A stretch of DNA of 43,481 nt from Gemmatimonadales bacterium (GCA_007692605.1 REBS01000092.1:1-43481), one strand, 5' to 3'. Positions 9,444-18,249 are shown, numbered from the stretch's first letter. The notes: generated by a model not told the origin, from the letters alone. Numbers and translations are program-made.

Positions 9444-10369
9444 CCCCGGACGTCCCTTCCGGACTCGCCGGGTGCGCTCGCCGGCGACGTGGAGCTCTCG
9501 ACGGGGCCCCGGGCGAAACCGGGACCGTCGTGCACGAACATGTGGCGGATGAGGCGGGCGACGGTCACCTTCATCTCCCGACGGTCGACCACCCGGTCCA
9601 CCATTCCATGGGAGAGGAGAAACTCGGCGCGCTGGAATCCCTCGGGGAGCTCCTGCTTGATGGTCTCCTCGATCACCCGGGGTCCCGCGAACCCGATCAG
9701 CGCCCCGGGCTCCGCGAGGTTCACGTCGCCGAGCATCGCGAACGAGGCGGTCACCCCCCCGGTGGTGGGGTGGGTCAGGATCGAGATGAAGGGAATTCCC
9801 GCTTCGTGGAGGCGCGCCAGGACCGCCGAGGTCTTGGCCATCTGCATCAGGGAATAGATGCCCTCCATCATCCGGGCCCCTCCCGACGCCGACACCAGGA
9901 CGAGAGGTCGCTCCTCCTCGAGCGCCAGCCGTCCGATTCGGGCGATCTTCTCTCCCACGACCGACCCCATGGAGCCACCTATGAAGGAGAAGTCCATGAT
10001 CGCGAGCGCGATCGGCTGCTCCTCGAGGAGGGCCCGACCGGTCACGACCGCGTCTCCGCGTCCCGTCTTCTTTTCGGCGGCCTCGAGCCGCTGGGCATAC
10101 CCCTTCAGGTCGGTGAACTCGAGGGGATCGGCGCTCCGCAGCGCGGTCTCGGTCTCGACGAAGCTCCCCTCGTCAGAGAGGATCCGCAGGTAGTCGGCGA
10201 CCCCCACCCGGACGTGGTGTCCGCAGTCCGGACAGACGTGCAGATTCTGCGCGAGCTTCTCCCGGTAGAGGATCTCCCCGCAGCCCTCGCACTTCACGAA
10301 GACATCGGACGGGAGGTCTCGGCGATCCCCTGCTTTCAGGGGCTTCTTTGGTTTTCGGAACCAGGCCAT
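9440..10369 (-). CDS. accD: Acetyl-CoA carboxylase carboxyltransferase, beta subunit
   Basis: Beta half of the carboxyltransferase that moves the carboxyl group from biotin carrier protein to acetyl-CoA, giving malonyl-CoA for fatty-acid synthesis. 309 residues. The N-terminal zinc ribbon is visible as Cys27-x2-Cys30 and Cys46-x2-Cys49, followed by the crotonase-like domain with the GGSMGSVVGEK and SASGGARMMEG oxyanion/CoA-binding segments. The final 25 residues are low complexity. ATG at 10369 lies 23 bases after the rodA stop. The gene overlaps folC by four bases. accA, the alpha subunit, is not in this window. Placement beside rodA suggests coordination of membrane lipid supply with wall elongation, but that is inference from co-transcription only. 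Confidence 0.97.
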   Translation of the reverse strand: MAWFRKPKKPLKAGDRRDLPSDVFVKCEGCGEILYREKLAQNLHVCPDCGHHVRVGVADYLRILSDEGSFVETETALRSADPLEFTDLKGYAQRLEAAEKKTGRGDAVVTGRALLEEQPIALAIMDFSFIGGSMGSVVGEKIARIGRLALEEERPLVLVSASGGARMMEGIYSLMQMAKTSAVLARLHEAGIPFISILTHPTTGGVTASFAMLGDVNLAEPGALIGFAGPRVIEETIKQELPEGFQRAEFLLSHGMVDRVVDRREMKVTVARLIRHMFVHDGPGFARGPVESSTSPASAPGESGRDVRG

Positions 10370-10392
10370 GGAACTGCCTTTGCCAGAGGAGG

Positions 10393-11625
10393 CTAGTCTT
10401 CCTGTGCCATGCGCACCGCGAGGCCGGTCATGACCCAGCAGGTGAGCAGGAAGGTTCCTCCGTAACTCACGAACGGAAGCGGGATTCCCGTGATCGGCAC
10501 AATTCCGACGGTCATTCCCACATTGATGAAGACATGGACGAGCCACGCCCCGAAGATACCGAAGAGCACCAGCCCGGCAAAGGGATCCGACACCTTCTCG
10601 GCCATGAGCACCAGGCGGTAAAGGAGGGCCGCAAAGAGAGCGATCGCGATAAAGGCGCCCACGAACCCGAGCTCCTCGCCGATCACGCTGAAGATGAAGT
10701 CCGTGTGCTGTTCGGGGAGGAAATCGAGCCGCTTCTGGGTCCCCTGGGTGAACCCCTTCCCGGTGAGGCCTCCACTGCCGATCGCCACCTTGGACTGGAT
10801 CAGGTTCCACCCGGCGCCCCGAGGGTCCATGCCCGGATCCAGGAAGACGAGCAGTCGATTCCGCTGGTACTCCGCGAGTGAGCTCCAGACAGGCAGGGCG
10901 ATGGTACCCGCCGCCAGGTTCGCGAGCACGACCCCCGCCGATTCGATCAGGTAGAGCCGATACCGAAAGAGGTAGACCGCGAGGACCAGCGCGACGAAGT
11001 ACACCGACCACACGATCGTGTTGAAGGCGAGGATCAGCGCCAGGCCGGGGCTGGCCAGGAAGAAGAGGTGCAGGAGCGGCGTGCCGGACCAGAAGAGCAC
11101 CGCGAACAGGATTCCGACGAAGGCCAGGGCGGTCCCGAGGTCGGGCTGCAGGACCACGAGGCCGAGGAGCACCCCCACGATCGCCGAAGGGGCCACGAGG
11201 TCCCGCACGCCGGCCGGGGGCGACTCCCGCGAGGAGAGGAACCAGGCGATCCCCAGAACGGCCGCGATCTTGGCGAACTCCGAAGGCTGGAAGCGGATCG
11301 GGCCTACCTGAATCCACCGGCCCACGCTCTCGGCAGGTCCCGCCCCGGTGCCGATCACCAGTACCGCCGCGAGGAGCACCACCGCGGCCAGGTAGGAGGG
11401 CAGTGCCGCCCACTCGATCCACCGCCCACGGATCCGACTCACGAAGGTGAAGGCCGCGAGCGAGAGGGCGAGCCAGACGAGCTGTCGGCGCCATGCACCG
11501 GTGACCACGGGGCTCGGGACATTGAGCACCCCGGCCGAGTAGATCATCGCGATCCCGAAGAGCGAGAGCGCCAGCGCCAGACCGACGAGGACCGGGTCCC
11601 CGGCCCACCTGCGAAAGAGCGTCAA
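10393..11625 (-). CDS. rodA: Peptidoglycan glycosyltransferase RodA (SEDS family)
   Basis: Polytopic inner-membrane polymerase that builds glycan strands during side-wall elongation together with PBP2 (the neighbouring mrdA). About ten hydrophobic segments span the 410 residues. SEDS landmarks include FQPSEFAKIA, the QPDLGTAL motif, GSGGLTGKGFTQGTQ with the nearby DFLPEQHTDFIF, and the C-terminal INVGMTVGIVPITGIPLPFVSYGG block. I take the start as TTG at 11625, forming a TTGA overlap with the mrdA stop; an ATG/GTG start upstream would extend deep into mrdA. Translation is therefore probably coupled to mrdA, which makes sense for two proteins that act as a complex. FtsW is the alternative paralogue, but the neighbours decide for RodA. 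Confidence 0.97.
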   Translation of the reverse strand: MTLFRRWAGDPVLVGLALALSLFGIAMIYSAGVLNVPSPVVTGAWRRQLVWLALSLAAFTFVSRIRGRWIEWAALPSYLAAVVLLAAVLVIGTGAGPAESVGRWIQVGPIRFQPSEFAKIAAVLGIAWFLSSRESPPAGVRDLVAPSAIVGVLLGLVVLQPDLGTALAFVGILFAVLFWSGTPLLHLFFLASPGLALILAFNTIVWSVYFVALVLAVYLFRYRLYLIESAGVVLANLAAGTIALPVWSSLAEYQRNRLLVFLDPGMDPRGAGWNLIQSKVAIGSGGLTGKGFTQGTQKRLDFLPEQHTDFIFSVIGEELGFVGAFIAIALFAALLYRLVLMAEKVSDPFAGLVLFGIFGAWLVHVFINVGMTVGIVPITGIPLPFVSYGGTFLLTCWVMTGLAVRMAQED

Positions 11626-13607
11626 GGGTCGTCCGGCGTGGATCGGTTCGGGGTGGGATCGGTTCCCGAAACGGGCGGAGAGGCGCCCGCGTCGGGGTCG
11701 GTCAGGTCGGAGGGGTCGTCGGGAGCCTCGGCTGGCGGGACGCCCTGGCGCTCCTGGTTCTGTCTGGCCCAGGCCCAGGGGGCGGGGATCCCCGCGTCGA
11801 GGTGCTCCCCGAGCGTCTGGATCGTATCCACGGGAATCCCGTACTTGCGCCGAAGGTGGAAATCGGCGGCCTTGGCAGCGATCGGGGCCGCGACCGAGGA
11901 CCCGGAGTCCCCCTCCTCGACCAGGACCACGACCACGATCTCGGGTGCCGACCCGAAGGGACCCGCCATCCCGGCGAACCATGCGTGCGGGAGGCGATCA
12001 CCCGTGACGTCGTGCTGTGCCGTTCCCGTCTTGCCGATCAGCTCCCAGTGCTCGAGGGTCGAACGAAATGCGGTCCCCGATGCCGTCACCTGGCGCAGGC
12101 TTTCCTGGAGCGAGGCGGTCGAGGCCTCGGTGAGCTCCAGCGACCAGGCCGGCTGGAGTTCCTCGCCTTCGACCGGACGGCGGAGCCGGGGAGCGGGGGC
12201 GCCCTCTCCCCGTGCGAGGGCCAGGTAGAATTGCGCCATCTTGAGGGGAGTCTGGTCGTTCGGCCCCTGCCCGATCGCGATCGAGAGCACCTCGTTCTCG
12301 GCGGCCCGGTAGTTCCACCTGCGTTGCCACCAGTCGAGGCCATCGGGGAACTGGCCCGACATCTCCCTGGGCAGGTCGACCCCGCACGGCTCGCCGAAGC
12401 CGAGGCGGGTCCCCTCGTCGACGAGTCGTTCGAGTCCGATCCGCACCCCCACCTGGTAGAAATAGACGTTGCACGACTGCGCCACGGCGCCCGCCAGGTC
12501 CTGGTATCCGTGACCGTTGGGGTTCCAGCAGCGCCTGGTCACGTTCTGAAAGCGGAACGAGCCCGTGCAGGGAACCGGCATGACCTCGTTCGGCTCCAGG
12601 ACCCCCAGCTCCATCGCGATCGCCGCGGTGGCCAGCTTCCACGTCGAGGCCGGAGGGTACCGGCCCATCACCGCCCGGTTGAAGAGCGGCTCCGAGGGAT
12701 CCGTGTCCAGGGCCTGCCAGCGATCTCGCGAGATGCCGCCGACGAACTCCGTCGGGTCGTAGGAAGGCGCCGAATAGAGGGCGAGAATCCCCCCGTCTTC
12801 GCTGTTGAGCGCGACCACGGCCCCCCGCATCGAGTCCGGGAAGATCTCGTGAATGTAGTTCTGCAGCGCCAGGTCGAGATGCAGGTGCAGGTCCTCGCCC
12901 GGAATGGCGGGGGCCGCGGCGTAGCCCTCGAAGGAGCCCACGACCCGACGCAGCGCGTCGACTTCGACGTACCGGATCCCCTGCTCTCCCTGGAGCAGCT
13001 CCTCGTACTGCCGCTCCAACCCGTCCTTGCCCAGGATCATGCCCCGCTCGTACCCCGCGAAGCGGGGGCTCTCGAGCTCCTGCGGTGAGACCTCTCCCAC
13101 GTACCCCAGGACATGTCCGAGGGCCGGCCCGTGGATGTAGCGCCTGCGCGGGCGGGTCTCGAGGAAGGCGCCCGGAAACTCGGGGCGCAGCTCCGCCATC
13201 GCCGCCACCTCCTGGTCCGTCAGGTTCGCCCTGACCAGGAGGGGGAACCGGCGATTCGCCCGGAAGGTCTCGAGCAGCTCGTCGACCCGCTCGTCCGAAA
13301 GGGACAGATACGGTTGCAGCCGGGTCAGCGAGATCGCGATGGAGTCGACCTCGGCCGGAAAGAGCGAGAGGGAGTACGACGGCACATTGTCCGAAATGAT
13401 CTCGCCGTACCGGTCGAACACGGTGCCCCTGGGTGCCGGAATCGGCAGGACGCGCAGACGGTTGGACTCCGACTGAAGTGCCCAGGCGGTGCCGCGCACG
13501 ACCTGGGCCCGGAAGAAGGACGCCAGAAGGATGAGCATGAGGATCCCGAGCGCGGCAGCCGCCAGGCGGGCTCGGACGCGACGTTCGTTCGGATGGGCTG
13601 CCCTCAT
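11622..13607 (-). CDS. mrdA: Penicillin-binding protein 2 (elongasome transpeptidase)
   Basis: Class B penicillin-binding protein that cross-links new peptidoglycan in the side wall, the main beta-lactam target of the rod complex. 661 residues: short cytoplasmic start, one membrane anchor (about 14-34), pedestal/dimerisation domain with the conserved APRGTVFDRYGE segment (58-69), and the transpeptidase domain. All three active-site motifs are intact: Ser321-x-x-Lys324, Ser378-Cys-Asn380 and Lys526-Thr-Gly528. The last 60 residues are proline/aspartate-rich and disordered-looking, longer than in E. coli PBP2 (633). The ATG at 13607 lies 100 bases after mreD, a gap that holds an 8-bp-arm inverted repeat. 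Four-base overlap with rodA. Cysteines at about 347 and 360 in the PVPCTGSF and RRCWNPNG stretches are typical of the PBP2 family. Confidence 0.98.
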   Translation of the reverse strand: MRAAHPNERRVRARLAAAALGILMLILLASFFRAQVVRGTAWALQSESNRLRVLPIPAPRGTVFDRYGEIISDNVPSYSLSLFPAEVDSIAISLTRLQPYLSLSDERVDELLETFRANRRFPLLVRANLTDQEVAAMAELRPEFPGAFLETRPRRRYIHGPALGHVLGYVGEVSPQELESPRFAGYERGMILGKDGLERQYEELLQGEQGIRYVEVDALRRVVGSFEGYAAAPAIPGEDLHLHLDLALQNYIHEIFPDSMRGAVVALNSEDGGILALYSAPSYDPTEFVGGISRDRWQALDTDPSEPLFNRAVMGRYPPASTWKLATAAIAMELGVLEPNEVMPVPCTGSFRFQNVTRRCWNPNGHGYQDLAGAVAQSCNVYFYQVGVRIGLERLVDEGTRLGFGEPCGVDLPREMSGQFPDGLDWWQRRWNYRAAENEVLSIAIGQGPNDQTPLKMAQFYLALARGEGAPAPRLRRPVEGEELQPAWSLELTEASTASLQESLRQVTASGTAFRSTLEHWELIGKTGTAQHDVTGDRLPHAWFAGMAGPFGSAPEIVVVVLVEEGDSGSSVAAPIAAKAADFHLRRKYGIPVDTIQTLGEHLDAGIPAPWAWARQNQERQGVPPAEAPDDPSDLTDPDAGASPPVSGTDPTPNRSTPDDP

Positions 13608-13666
13608 GGCATTCTCCGCGGCTGCAATCGGTACCCGGACACTCTCGTTCCCCCTGCTGCGATCGA

Positions 13667-13702
13667 GCGTTCCGGCGTGAGGTCGTGCGCGGGTCGGAAC
13701 GC
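13667..13702 (-). other. Intercistronic inverted repeat between mreD and mrdA
   Basis: Perfect 8-bp arms GCGTTCCG (13667-13674) and CGGAACGC (13695-13702) with a 20-base spacer that itself begins with GCG and ends near CGC, so a longer imperfect hairpin is possible. It starts five bases after the mreD stop. There is no T-run after it on the transcribed strand, so it is not a standard intrinsic terminator. An mRNA processing or stability element is the simplest reading. Confidence 0.5.
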
Positions 13703-13707
13703 CGTAC

Positions 13708-14190
13708 TCATCCCCCGGACTCCCGGATGACCCCGGTCAGAATCAGGAAGATCACACCGACCCCTGCCGCGTACATCGCGGCGATCGGCCCCTGGACCAG
13801 GAGCACCTCGCCCGCGCTTCCCCGCAGGGACTCTCCGGCGAAAACCCAATGTAATGCATATCGAAGCCAACTCCCGATCGCCAGATAGCCCAGGAAGAAT
13901 CCCGCGGACTCGGCCACGAAGAGGTCGCGGGAGCGTGCGCCCAGGATCCCGAGGAGGGTCAGCGTCAGGGTGTTGGCCCCGAAAGCGAGGATCGAGAACG
14001 CGTCTTCGAGGAGTCCGAAGCAGAAGCCGATCGCGGCGGCCTTTCCGGCCCGGAGTTCGCGGGCCAGGAGGAGGAGGGCGACGGTGAGCAGGTCCGGCGC
14101 CCAGATCCCGATCCCGAGACCCACCTGAAGAAAGAAATGAACGGTGGGAAGAAGGAGAGCGATCGCCCAGAAGAGGAAGGATCGACTCAT
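13708..14190 (-). CDS. mreD: Rod shape-determining membrane protein MreD
   Basis: Inner-membrane component of the elongasome that links MreC to the cytoplasmic side. 160 residues with about five hydrophobic segments and almost no soluble domain, the normal MreD size and layout. Sequence conservation of MreD is always low; identification rests on hydropathy, the GFCFGLLEDAFS segment (matching the conserved G-x3-G-x2-D core) and position directly after mreC. The ATG at 14190 overlaps the mreC stop by four bases (ATGA). Confidence 0.92.
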   Translation of the reverse strand: MSRSFLFWAIALLLPTVHFFLQVGLGIGIWAPDLLTVALLLLARELRAGKAAAIGFCFGLLEDAFSILAFGANTLTLTLLGILGARSRDLFVAESAGFFLGYLAIGSWLRYALHWVFAGESLRGSAGEVLLVQGPIAAMYAAGVGVIFLILTGVIRESGG

Positions 14191-15179
14191 CGCAGCCCCG
14201 AAGGGTCGAGGGAGTCGGGGAGGTCGACAGGCGGGGGGAGGATCACCGGCGCCCCTTCGTCTCCGTCAGCCCCCCGATCGAGTCCATCCACCGGAGGATC
14301 TTCCGCCGGAAGGCTGTCGGGGAGAGGCTCATCGGACCACAGGTGAGTCCACTCGCTCACCGGCTCCCCCTCGCCCCCCGTGATCACGAGCACGTGCGTC
14401 ACACTCCCCGGTTGAATGGCGGGCTGAATCCAGTAGCCCCTCCGCCAGCCCGCCTCCGCCTCGGCGAGAGAGAGGATGCGTCCCACCTCGATCCCGCGGG
14501 GGTTGAACGGCCCCAGTCCCGAGGTGATGACCGGCATGCCCTCCGCGAGCGAGGTGTTGAAGGGGATCCCGTTCAGGAGGAGGCGGTCCTCTTCGCGGAA
14601 GGCGCCGAAGCGGGGCTCGACCACCCCGAAGGCCTCGCCGTCGGCGGTCATGACGTGGACCCGGAAATCCGGATGGCTCCAGTCCATGGCAAGCGAGGTG
14701 CCGGGCCCGACCTCTCGGATGCTCCCGACGAGCCCCTCGGCCACCACGACCGGGTCGTTCACCTGCACCCCGTCCTGGGTGCCGACGTCGAGAAGAAACA
14801 TGCTCTCGGATCCTCGAGTGCCCGAGCGGATCACACTCGCCGACACGAAGGTGGGACCGGCCCGCTCCCGGAGCTCGAGTAGCCCGCGCAGCTGGACGTT
14901 CTCGATGAGCAGGGTCCGTTGCGAGGCCAGGACGGCCGAGGTGGAGTCGAGTCGGGCCTGGAGCTGGTTAATCTCGGCGGCACGAATTCGTGTCTGGTTC
15001 AGGGATTCCTGCGTCCACAGGAAGGGCGCGAGCACGGTGGACCGGAGGGCTCCGGAGATGCCCTGCTGAAGCTGAACGGGGAGCACGAAAAGAGTCACCG
15101 CCAGGAGCAGAAACCCGAGCGAAAGGGTGAGCTCCCGGCGACGTCCGCTCTCGCCGTTCTCTACGTCGAATGAAGCCAT
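14187..15179 (-). CDS. mreC: Rod shape-determining protein MreC
   Basis: Bitopic envelope protein that scaffolds and activates PBP2/RodA. 330 residues: a cytoplasmic start, one membrane helix at about 18-38, a coiled coil at roughly 58-105, then the two beta-barrel periplasmic domains (about 110-275) containing the typical DPVVVAEGLVGSI and GMPVITSGLGPFNPRGI stretches. The C-terminal 50 residues are proline/aspartate-rich and probably flexible. ATG at 15179, 73 bases after the mreB stop; the gap is very GC-rich and can fold. It overlaps mreD by four bases. Confidence 0.96.
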   Translation of the reverse strand: MASFDVENGESGRRRELTLSLGFLLLAVTLFVLPVQLQQGISGALRSTVLAPFLWTQESLNQTRIRAAEINQLQARLDSTSAVLASQRTLLIENVQLRGLLELRERAGPTFVSASVIRSGTRGSESMFLLDVGTQDGVQVNDPVVVAEGLVGSIREVGPGTSLAMDWSHPDFRVHVMTADGEAFGVVEPRFGAFREEDRLLLNGIPFNTSLAEGMPVITSGLGPFNPRGIEVGRILSLAEAEAGWRRGYWIQPAIQPGSVTHVLVITGGEGEPVSEWTHLWSDEPLPDSLPAEDPPVDGLDRGADGDEGAPVILPPPVDLPDSLDPSGLR

Positions 15180-15220
15180 ACCCGAAGGGGTCCGGAGCCG
15201 GGCGCGGAGGGGGTGGGGGT

Positions 15221-15239
15221 GGACCGAAACTCCCGGTCC
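15221..15239 (-). other. GC-rich hairpin in the mreB-mreC gap
   Basis: Arms GGACCG (15221-15226) and CGGTCC (15234-15239) around a 7-base loop. Flanking ccgggcgcgg (15198-15207) can also pair with the CCGCGCC stretch that follows, giving competing larger folds. No T-run follows on the transcribed strand. It could adjust mreB:mreC stoichiometry (MreB is normally needed in large excess), but high GC content makes chance pairing likely. Confidence 0.35.
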
Positions 15240-15252
15240 GCGCCCCGGGCAG

Positions 15253-16296
15253 TCACGTTACGAGCACATTCCGATACTTCTGCAGATCATCGAGGATCCG
15301 TCCTGCCCCGCGCACCACACAGGTCAGCGGCTCCTCGTCGACATGGATCGGCAGGTTGGTCTCGAGCGAGAGGAGTCGGTCGAGCCCCCGGATCATCGCC
15401 CCCCCTCCGGTCATCACGATTCCGCGGTCGACAATGTCCGACGACAGTTCAGGGGGGGTGATCTCGAGGGCCCGCCGGACCGCCTCGACGATCGCCTGGA
15501 TCGGCTCCTGAATGCACTCCCTGACCTCCTCGGAGCTCACCGAGACCGTCTTCGGAATCCCCGAGACCAGGTCGCGACCCTTCACATCCATCGATCGCTC
15601 CTCGCCCCCCTCCCAGGCGGAACCGATCTGGATCTTGACCGCCTCGGCGGTCGGCTCTCCGATCAGGAGATTGTAGTTCTTGCGCAGGAAGGTGACGATC
15701 GCGGAATCCAGCTCGTCACCCCCGACACGGATCGAAGTGTTGGAGACGATTCCCGAGAGCGCGATCACCGCGATCTCGGTCGTCCCGCCACCGATATCGA
15801 TCACCATGTTTCCGGTCGGGGTCTCGATCGGGAGCCCGACCCCGATCGCCGCCGCCGTGGGCTCCGCCACCATGTAGACCGCCTTTGCCCCGGCCGCCAT
15901 GGCGGACGAACGCACCGCGCGACGCTCCAGCTCGGTGATTCCCGAGGGCACTCCGACCACGACCCGGGGCTTGATCCGGAAGATTCGCTTCGAAGTAACC
16001 TGTTTGAGGAAGTGCCGGAGCATCATCTCGGTCACATCCACGTCGGCGATCACCCCGTCCTTGAGCGGGCGTACCGCCTCGATGTTTTCGGGAGTCCTTC
16101 CCAGCATCCGTTTCGCCTCGAGTCCGATCCCGAGGATTCTTCGGGACCCCTTCTCGACGGCCACGACCGAGGGCTCGTTCAGGACGATTCCCTCGCCCTT
16201 CACGTAGACCAGAGTATTCGCCGTTCCGAGATCCACCGCAATGTCGTTGACGGGGACGAGAGAACCGGAGTTGAACCATTTCGAGAAGGCTGACAA
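15253..16296 (-). CDS. mreB: Rod shape-determining actin homologue MreB
   Basis: Bacterial actin that forms membrane-bound filaments steering side-wall synthesis. 347 residues. The ATPase motifs are clear: phosphate-1 DLGTANT at 22-28, the connect/phosphate-2 segment VIDIGGGTTEIAV (about 168-180), and the adenosine motif MTGGGAMIRGLD near residue 295-306. The start is read as TTG at 16296 (MSAFSKWF), which gives the amphipathic N-terminus usual for MreB; no in-frame ATG lies nearby and the Shine-Dalgarno match is weak. It is the first gene of the eleven-gene leftward block and is served by the promoter at 16414-16442 through a leader of about 110 bases. Confidence 0.97.
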   Translation of the reverse strand: MSAFSKWFNSGSLVPVNDIAVDLGTANTLVYVKGEGIVLNEPSVVAVEKGSRRILGIGLEAKRMLGRTPENIEAVRPLKDGVIADVDVTEMMLRHFLKQVTSKRIFRIKPRVVVGVPSGITELERRAVRSSAMAAGAKAVYMVAEPTAAAIGVGLPIETPTGNMVIDIGGGTTEIAVIALSGIVSNTSIRVGGDELDSAIVTFLRKNYNLLIGEPTAEAVKIQIGSAWEGGEERSMDVKGRDLVSGIPKTVSVSSEEVRECIQEPIQAIVEAVRRALEITPPELSSDIVDRGIVMTGGGAMIRGLDRLLSLETNLPIHVDEEPLTCVVRGAGRILDDLQKYRNVLVT

Positions 16297-16413
16297 GGCT
16301 GAAACCCGTGGGGGGCCGGAGGAGGAGCGCGAAGCGTCGTGTTCTTGAACAGTGAAACCGGCACTCGCTCTCCCCGGCGAAGCCCATGTCGGCGGGAAGA
16401 ACGAGCGCCCTCG

Positions 16414-16442
16414 ATTCTAAAGGCAGGAACGTGTGTTTGCAA
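16414..16442 (-). promoter_or_regulatory. Sigma-70-type promoter of the mreB operon
   Basis: On the minus strand: -35 TTGCAA (16437-16442), 17-base spacer, -10 TAGAAT (16414-16419). Five of six -10 bases match the consensus and the spacing is ideal. Predicted start of transcription near 16407, about 110 bases before mreB. It is the only strong promoter I can see for the whole mreB-to-guaA block. Confidence 0.75.
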
Positions 16443-16452
16443 GACACGTTCC
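16426..16452. promoter_or_regulatory. Palindromic operator candidate around the mreB -35 box
   Basis: Perfect inverted repeat GGAACGTGT (16426-16434) and ACACGTTCC (16444-16452) with a 9-base centre that contains the -35 hexamer. A dimeric regulator bound here would cover the -35 box and half of the spacer. Not an RNA hairpin of the mreB transcript, since it lies upstream of the start site. Confidence 0.6.
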
Positions 16453-16529
16453 CGGCCGTGTGGGGGTCGGCCGCCCCGATCCTGGATCTCTCGAAGACCC
16501 CGGCAACACGAGGCTCCGATCCCCCGGTG

Positions 16530-17018
16530 TCAGCGCGTGCCCGTGCTCCCGAACCCGTCTTGTCCCCGCTCGGAAGCGGAAATATTTTCGACTTCTTCGA
16601 GCCTGGGAACCGAAAAGCGGGAAAAGATCAACTGGGCGATTCGCTCCCCCCGCTCGATCTGCACCGCCTCCTCTCCCAGGTTGAGGAGGATCACCCGCAG
16701 CTCCCCACGGTAGTCCGGGTCGATCGTCCCGGGGCTGTTCGGAATCGTGACCCCATGGCGGAGGGCGAGTCCCGAGCGCGGCCGAATCTGGCACTCGAGC
16801 CCCGACGGCATCTCCATCTCGAGCCCCGAGGCGACCAGTTTCCGTGCCCCGGGCTCGAGGATGAAGGTCTCTTCGGAGGACCGCAGGTCGAACCCCGCCG
16901 AACCCTCGGTGGCACGAGCCGGAAGGGGCAGGTCGGGATTCGACTCGAGGCGCCGGAATCGCACGACTCCCTCCCCGCCCCCACCGGGACCCGACGAGTT
17001 GGCAGGGCGTTCGCTCAC
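16530..17018 (-). CDS. dut: dUTP diphosphatase (trimeric dUTPase)
   Basis: Hydrolyses dUTP to dUMP, keeping uracil out of DNA and supplying dTMP synthesis. 162 residues. All five trimeric-dUTPase motifs are present: 1 AGFDL (41-45), 2 RPRSGLA (79-85), 3 GTIDPDYRGE (97-106; catalytic Asp100), 4 RGERIAQL (123-130) and the glycine-rich motif 5 RGQDGFGSTG (151-160). The start is GTG at 17018, overlapping the ald stop as GTGA; an in-frame start further upstream would overlap ald by 120 bases. The first 20 residues are a glycine-rich extension absent from minimal dUTPases. The mreB promoter region begins directly after its stop, with no clear terminator. Confidence 0.97.
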   Translation of the reverse strand: MSERPANSSGPGGGGEGVVRFRRLESNPDLPLPARATEGSAGFDLRSSEETFILEPGARKLVASGLEMEMPSGLECQIRPRSGLALRHGVTIPNSPGTIDPDYRGELRVILLNLGEEAVQIERGERIAQLIFSRFSVPRLEEVENISASERGQDGFGSTGTR

Positions 17019-18133
17019 GGTCCCAGGACCGTCTCGGCCGCTCGAAACTCCATATCGAACGCCTCGGCCACCCCTTCGTACGTGACCTCTCCGTGGACCA
17101 CGTTCAGTCCCATTCGAAGGGCCGGGTCCTCGAGACACGCCGTCTTCCAGCCCTTGTTGGCCAGGGTGATGGCGTAGGGGAGAGTCGCGTTCGTGAGCGC
17201 CAGGGTGCTCGTACGGGCCACCGCACCCGGCATGTTGGCCACGGCGTAGTGGATGACCCCATCGACCTCGTAGATCGGATTCTCGTGCGTCGTGGGGTAG
17301 ATCGTCTCCACGCAGCCTCCCTGGTCGACCGCGACATCCACGATCACCGAGCCGGGCAGCATTCGCTTCAGGTCTTCGCGCTTGACCAGCGACGGTGCCT
17401 TCTTCCCCGGCAGGAGCACCCCTCCGATGAGCAGGTCGGCCTGTTCGATCTGCTCCAGGATATTGTACCGATTGGAGTAGAGGAGATTCACGTTGGCCGG
17501 CATCACGTCGGAAAGGTACCGGAGACGCGGCAGCGAGATGTCGAGCAGGGTGACACGGGCGCCGAACCCCGCCGCCATCTTCGCGGCATTGGTGCCGACC
17601 ACTCCTCCGCCGAGAATCACCACATGGGCGGGCAGAACGCCGGGAACACCGCCCAGTAGGAGGCCTCGCCCACCGTAGAACCGCTCCAGGTACTTGGCAC
17701 CCTCGAGGATGGAGAGGCGGCCCGCGACCTCGGACATCGGAGTGAGCAGCGGGAGCTCGCCATTGGAGAGCTGGACGGTCTCATACGCGACGGCGATCGA
17801 CCCGGAGTCCATGAGCGCCCGGGTGAGCGGTTCCGACGCCGCGAAGTGAAAGTACGTGAAGAGGAGTTGGTCTTCGCGGATCAGCGGCCATTCCTGCTCG
17901 ATCGGCTCCTTGACCTTGACGATCATTTCCGCCGTGGCCCAGACCTCCTCGGCCGTGTCGAGGATGGTAGCCCCGGCTTCGAGGTAGAGTTCATCGGGGA
18001 ACCCGCTGCCTTCACCGGCCCCGCCTTCGATGACGACCTCGTGTCCGTGCTGAACGAGGGCCGCAGCCCCGGCAGGCACGAGAGCCACCCGATATTCGTT
18101 CGCCTTGATCTCCTTCGGTACGCCGATCCGCAT
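17015..18133 (-). CDS. ald: Alanine dehydrogenase
   Basis: NAD-dependent interconversion of L-alanine and pyruvate plus ammonia in the cytoplasm. 372 residues, standard length. Substrate and catalytic residues match the family by position: Arg15, Lys75, His96 and Asp270, with the Rossmann GGGVVG at 175-180. The ATG at 18133 gives the conserved [10 protein letters not shown] opening. It precedes dut with a four-base overlap. Upstream lies a 175-base gap after the M16 peptidase containing an inverted repeat (18250-18267), so ald-dut probably has its own promoter. The physiological direction (alanine breakdown, or alanine supply for peptidoglycan) cannot be told from sequence. Confidence 0.97.
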   Translation of the reverse strand: MRIGVPKEIKANEYRVALVPAGAAALVQHGHEVVIEGGAGEGSGFPDELYLEAGATILDTAEEVWATAEMIVKVKEPIEQEWPLIREDQLLFTYFHFAASEPLTRALMDSGSIAVAYETVQLSNGELPLLTPMSEVAGRLSILEGAKYLERFYGGRGLLLGGVPGVLPAHVVILGGGVVGTNAAKMAAGFGARVTLLDISLPRLRYLSDVMPANVNLLYSNRYNILEQIEQADLLIGGVLLPGKKAPSLVKREDLKRMLPGSVIVDVAVDQGGCVETIYPTTHENPIYEVDGVIHYAVANMPGAVARTSTLALTNATLPYAITLANKGWKTACLEDPALRMGLNVVHGEVTYEGVAEAFDMEFRAAETVLGP

Positions 18134-18249
18134 ATCTCGATGATCCGTTGGGGAAATGCTCGTGCGAACGCGGCACCCGAGTGTGCTCGACCGGCCGGAA
18201 TTCGCATATGGGATACCTCGACAACAAGGGCGAAATCTCGCCTCTTTCC

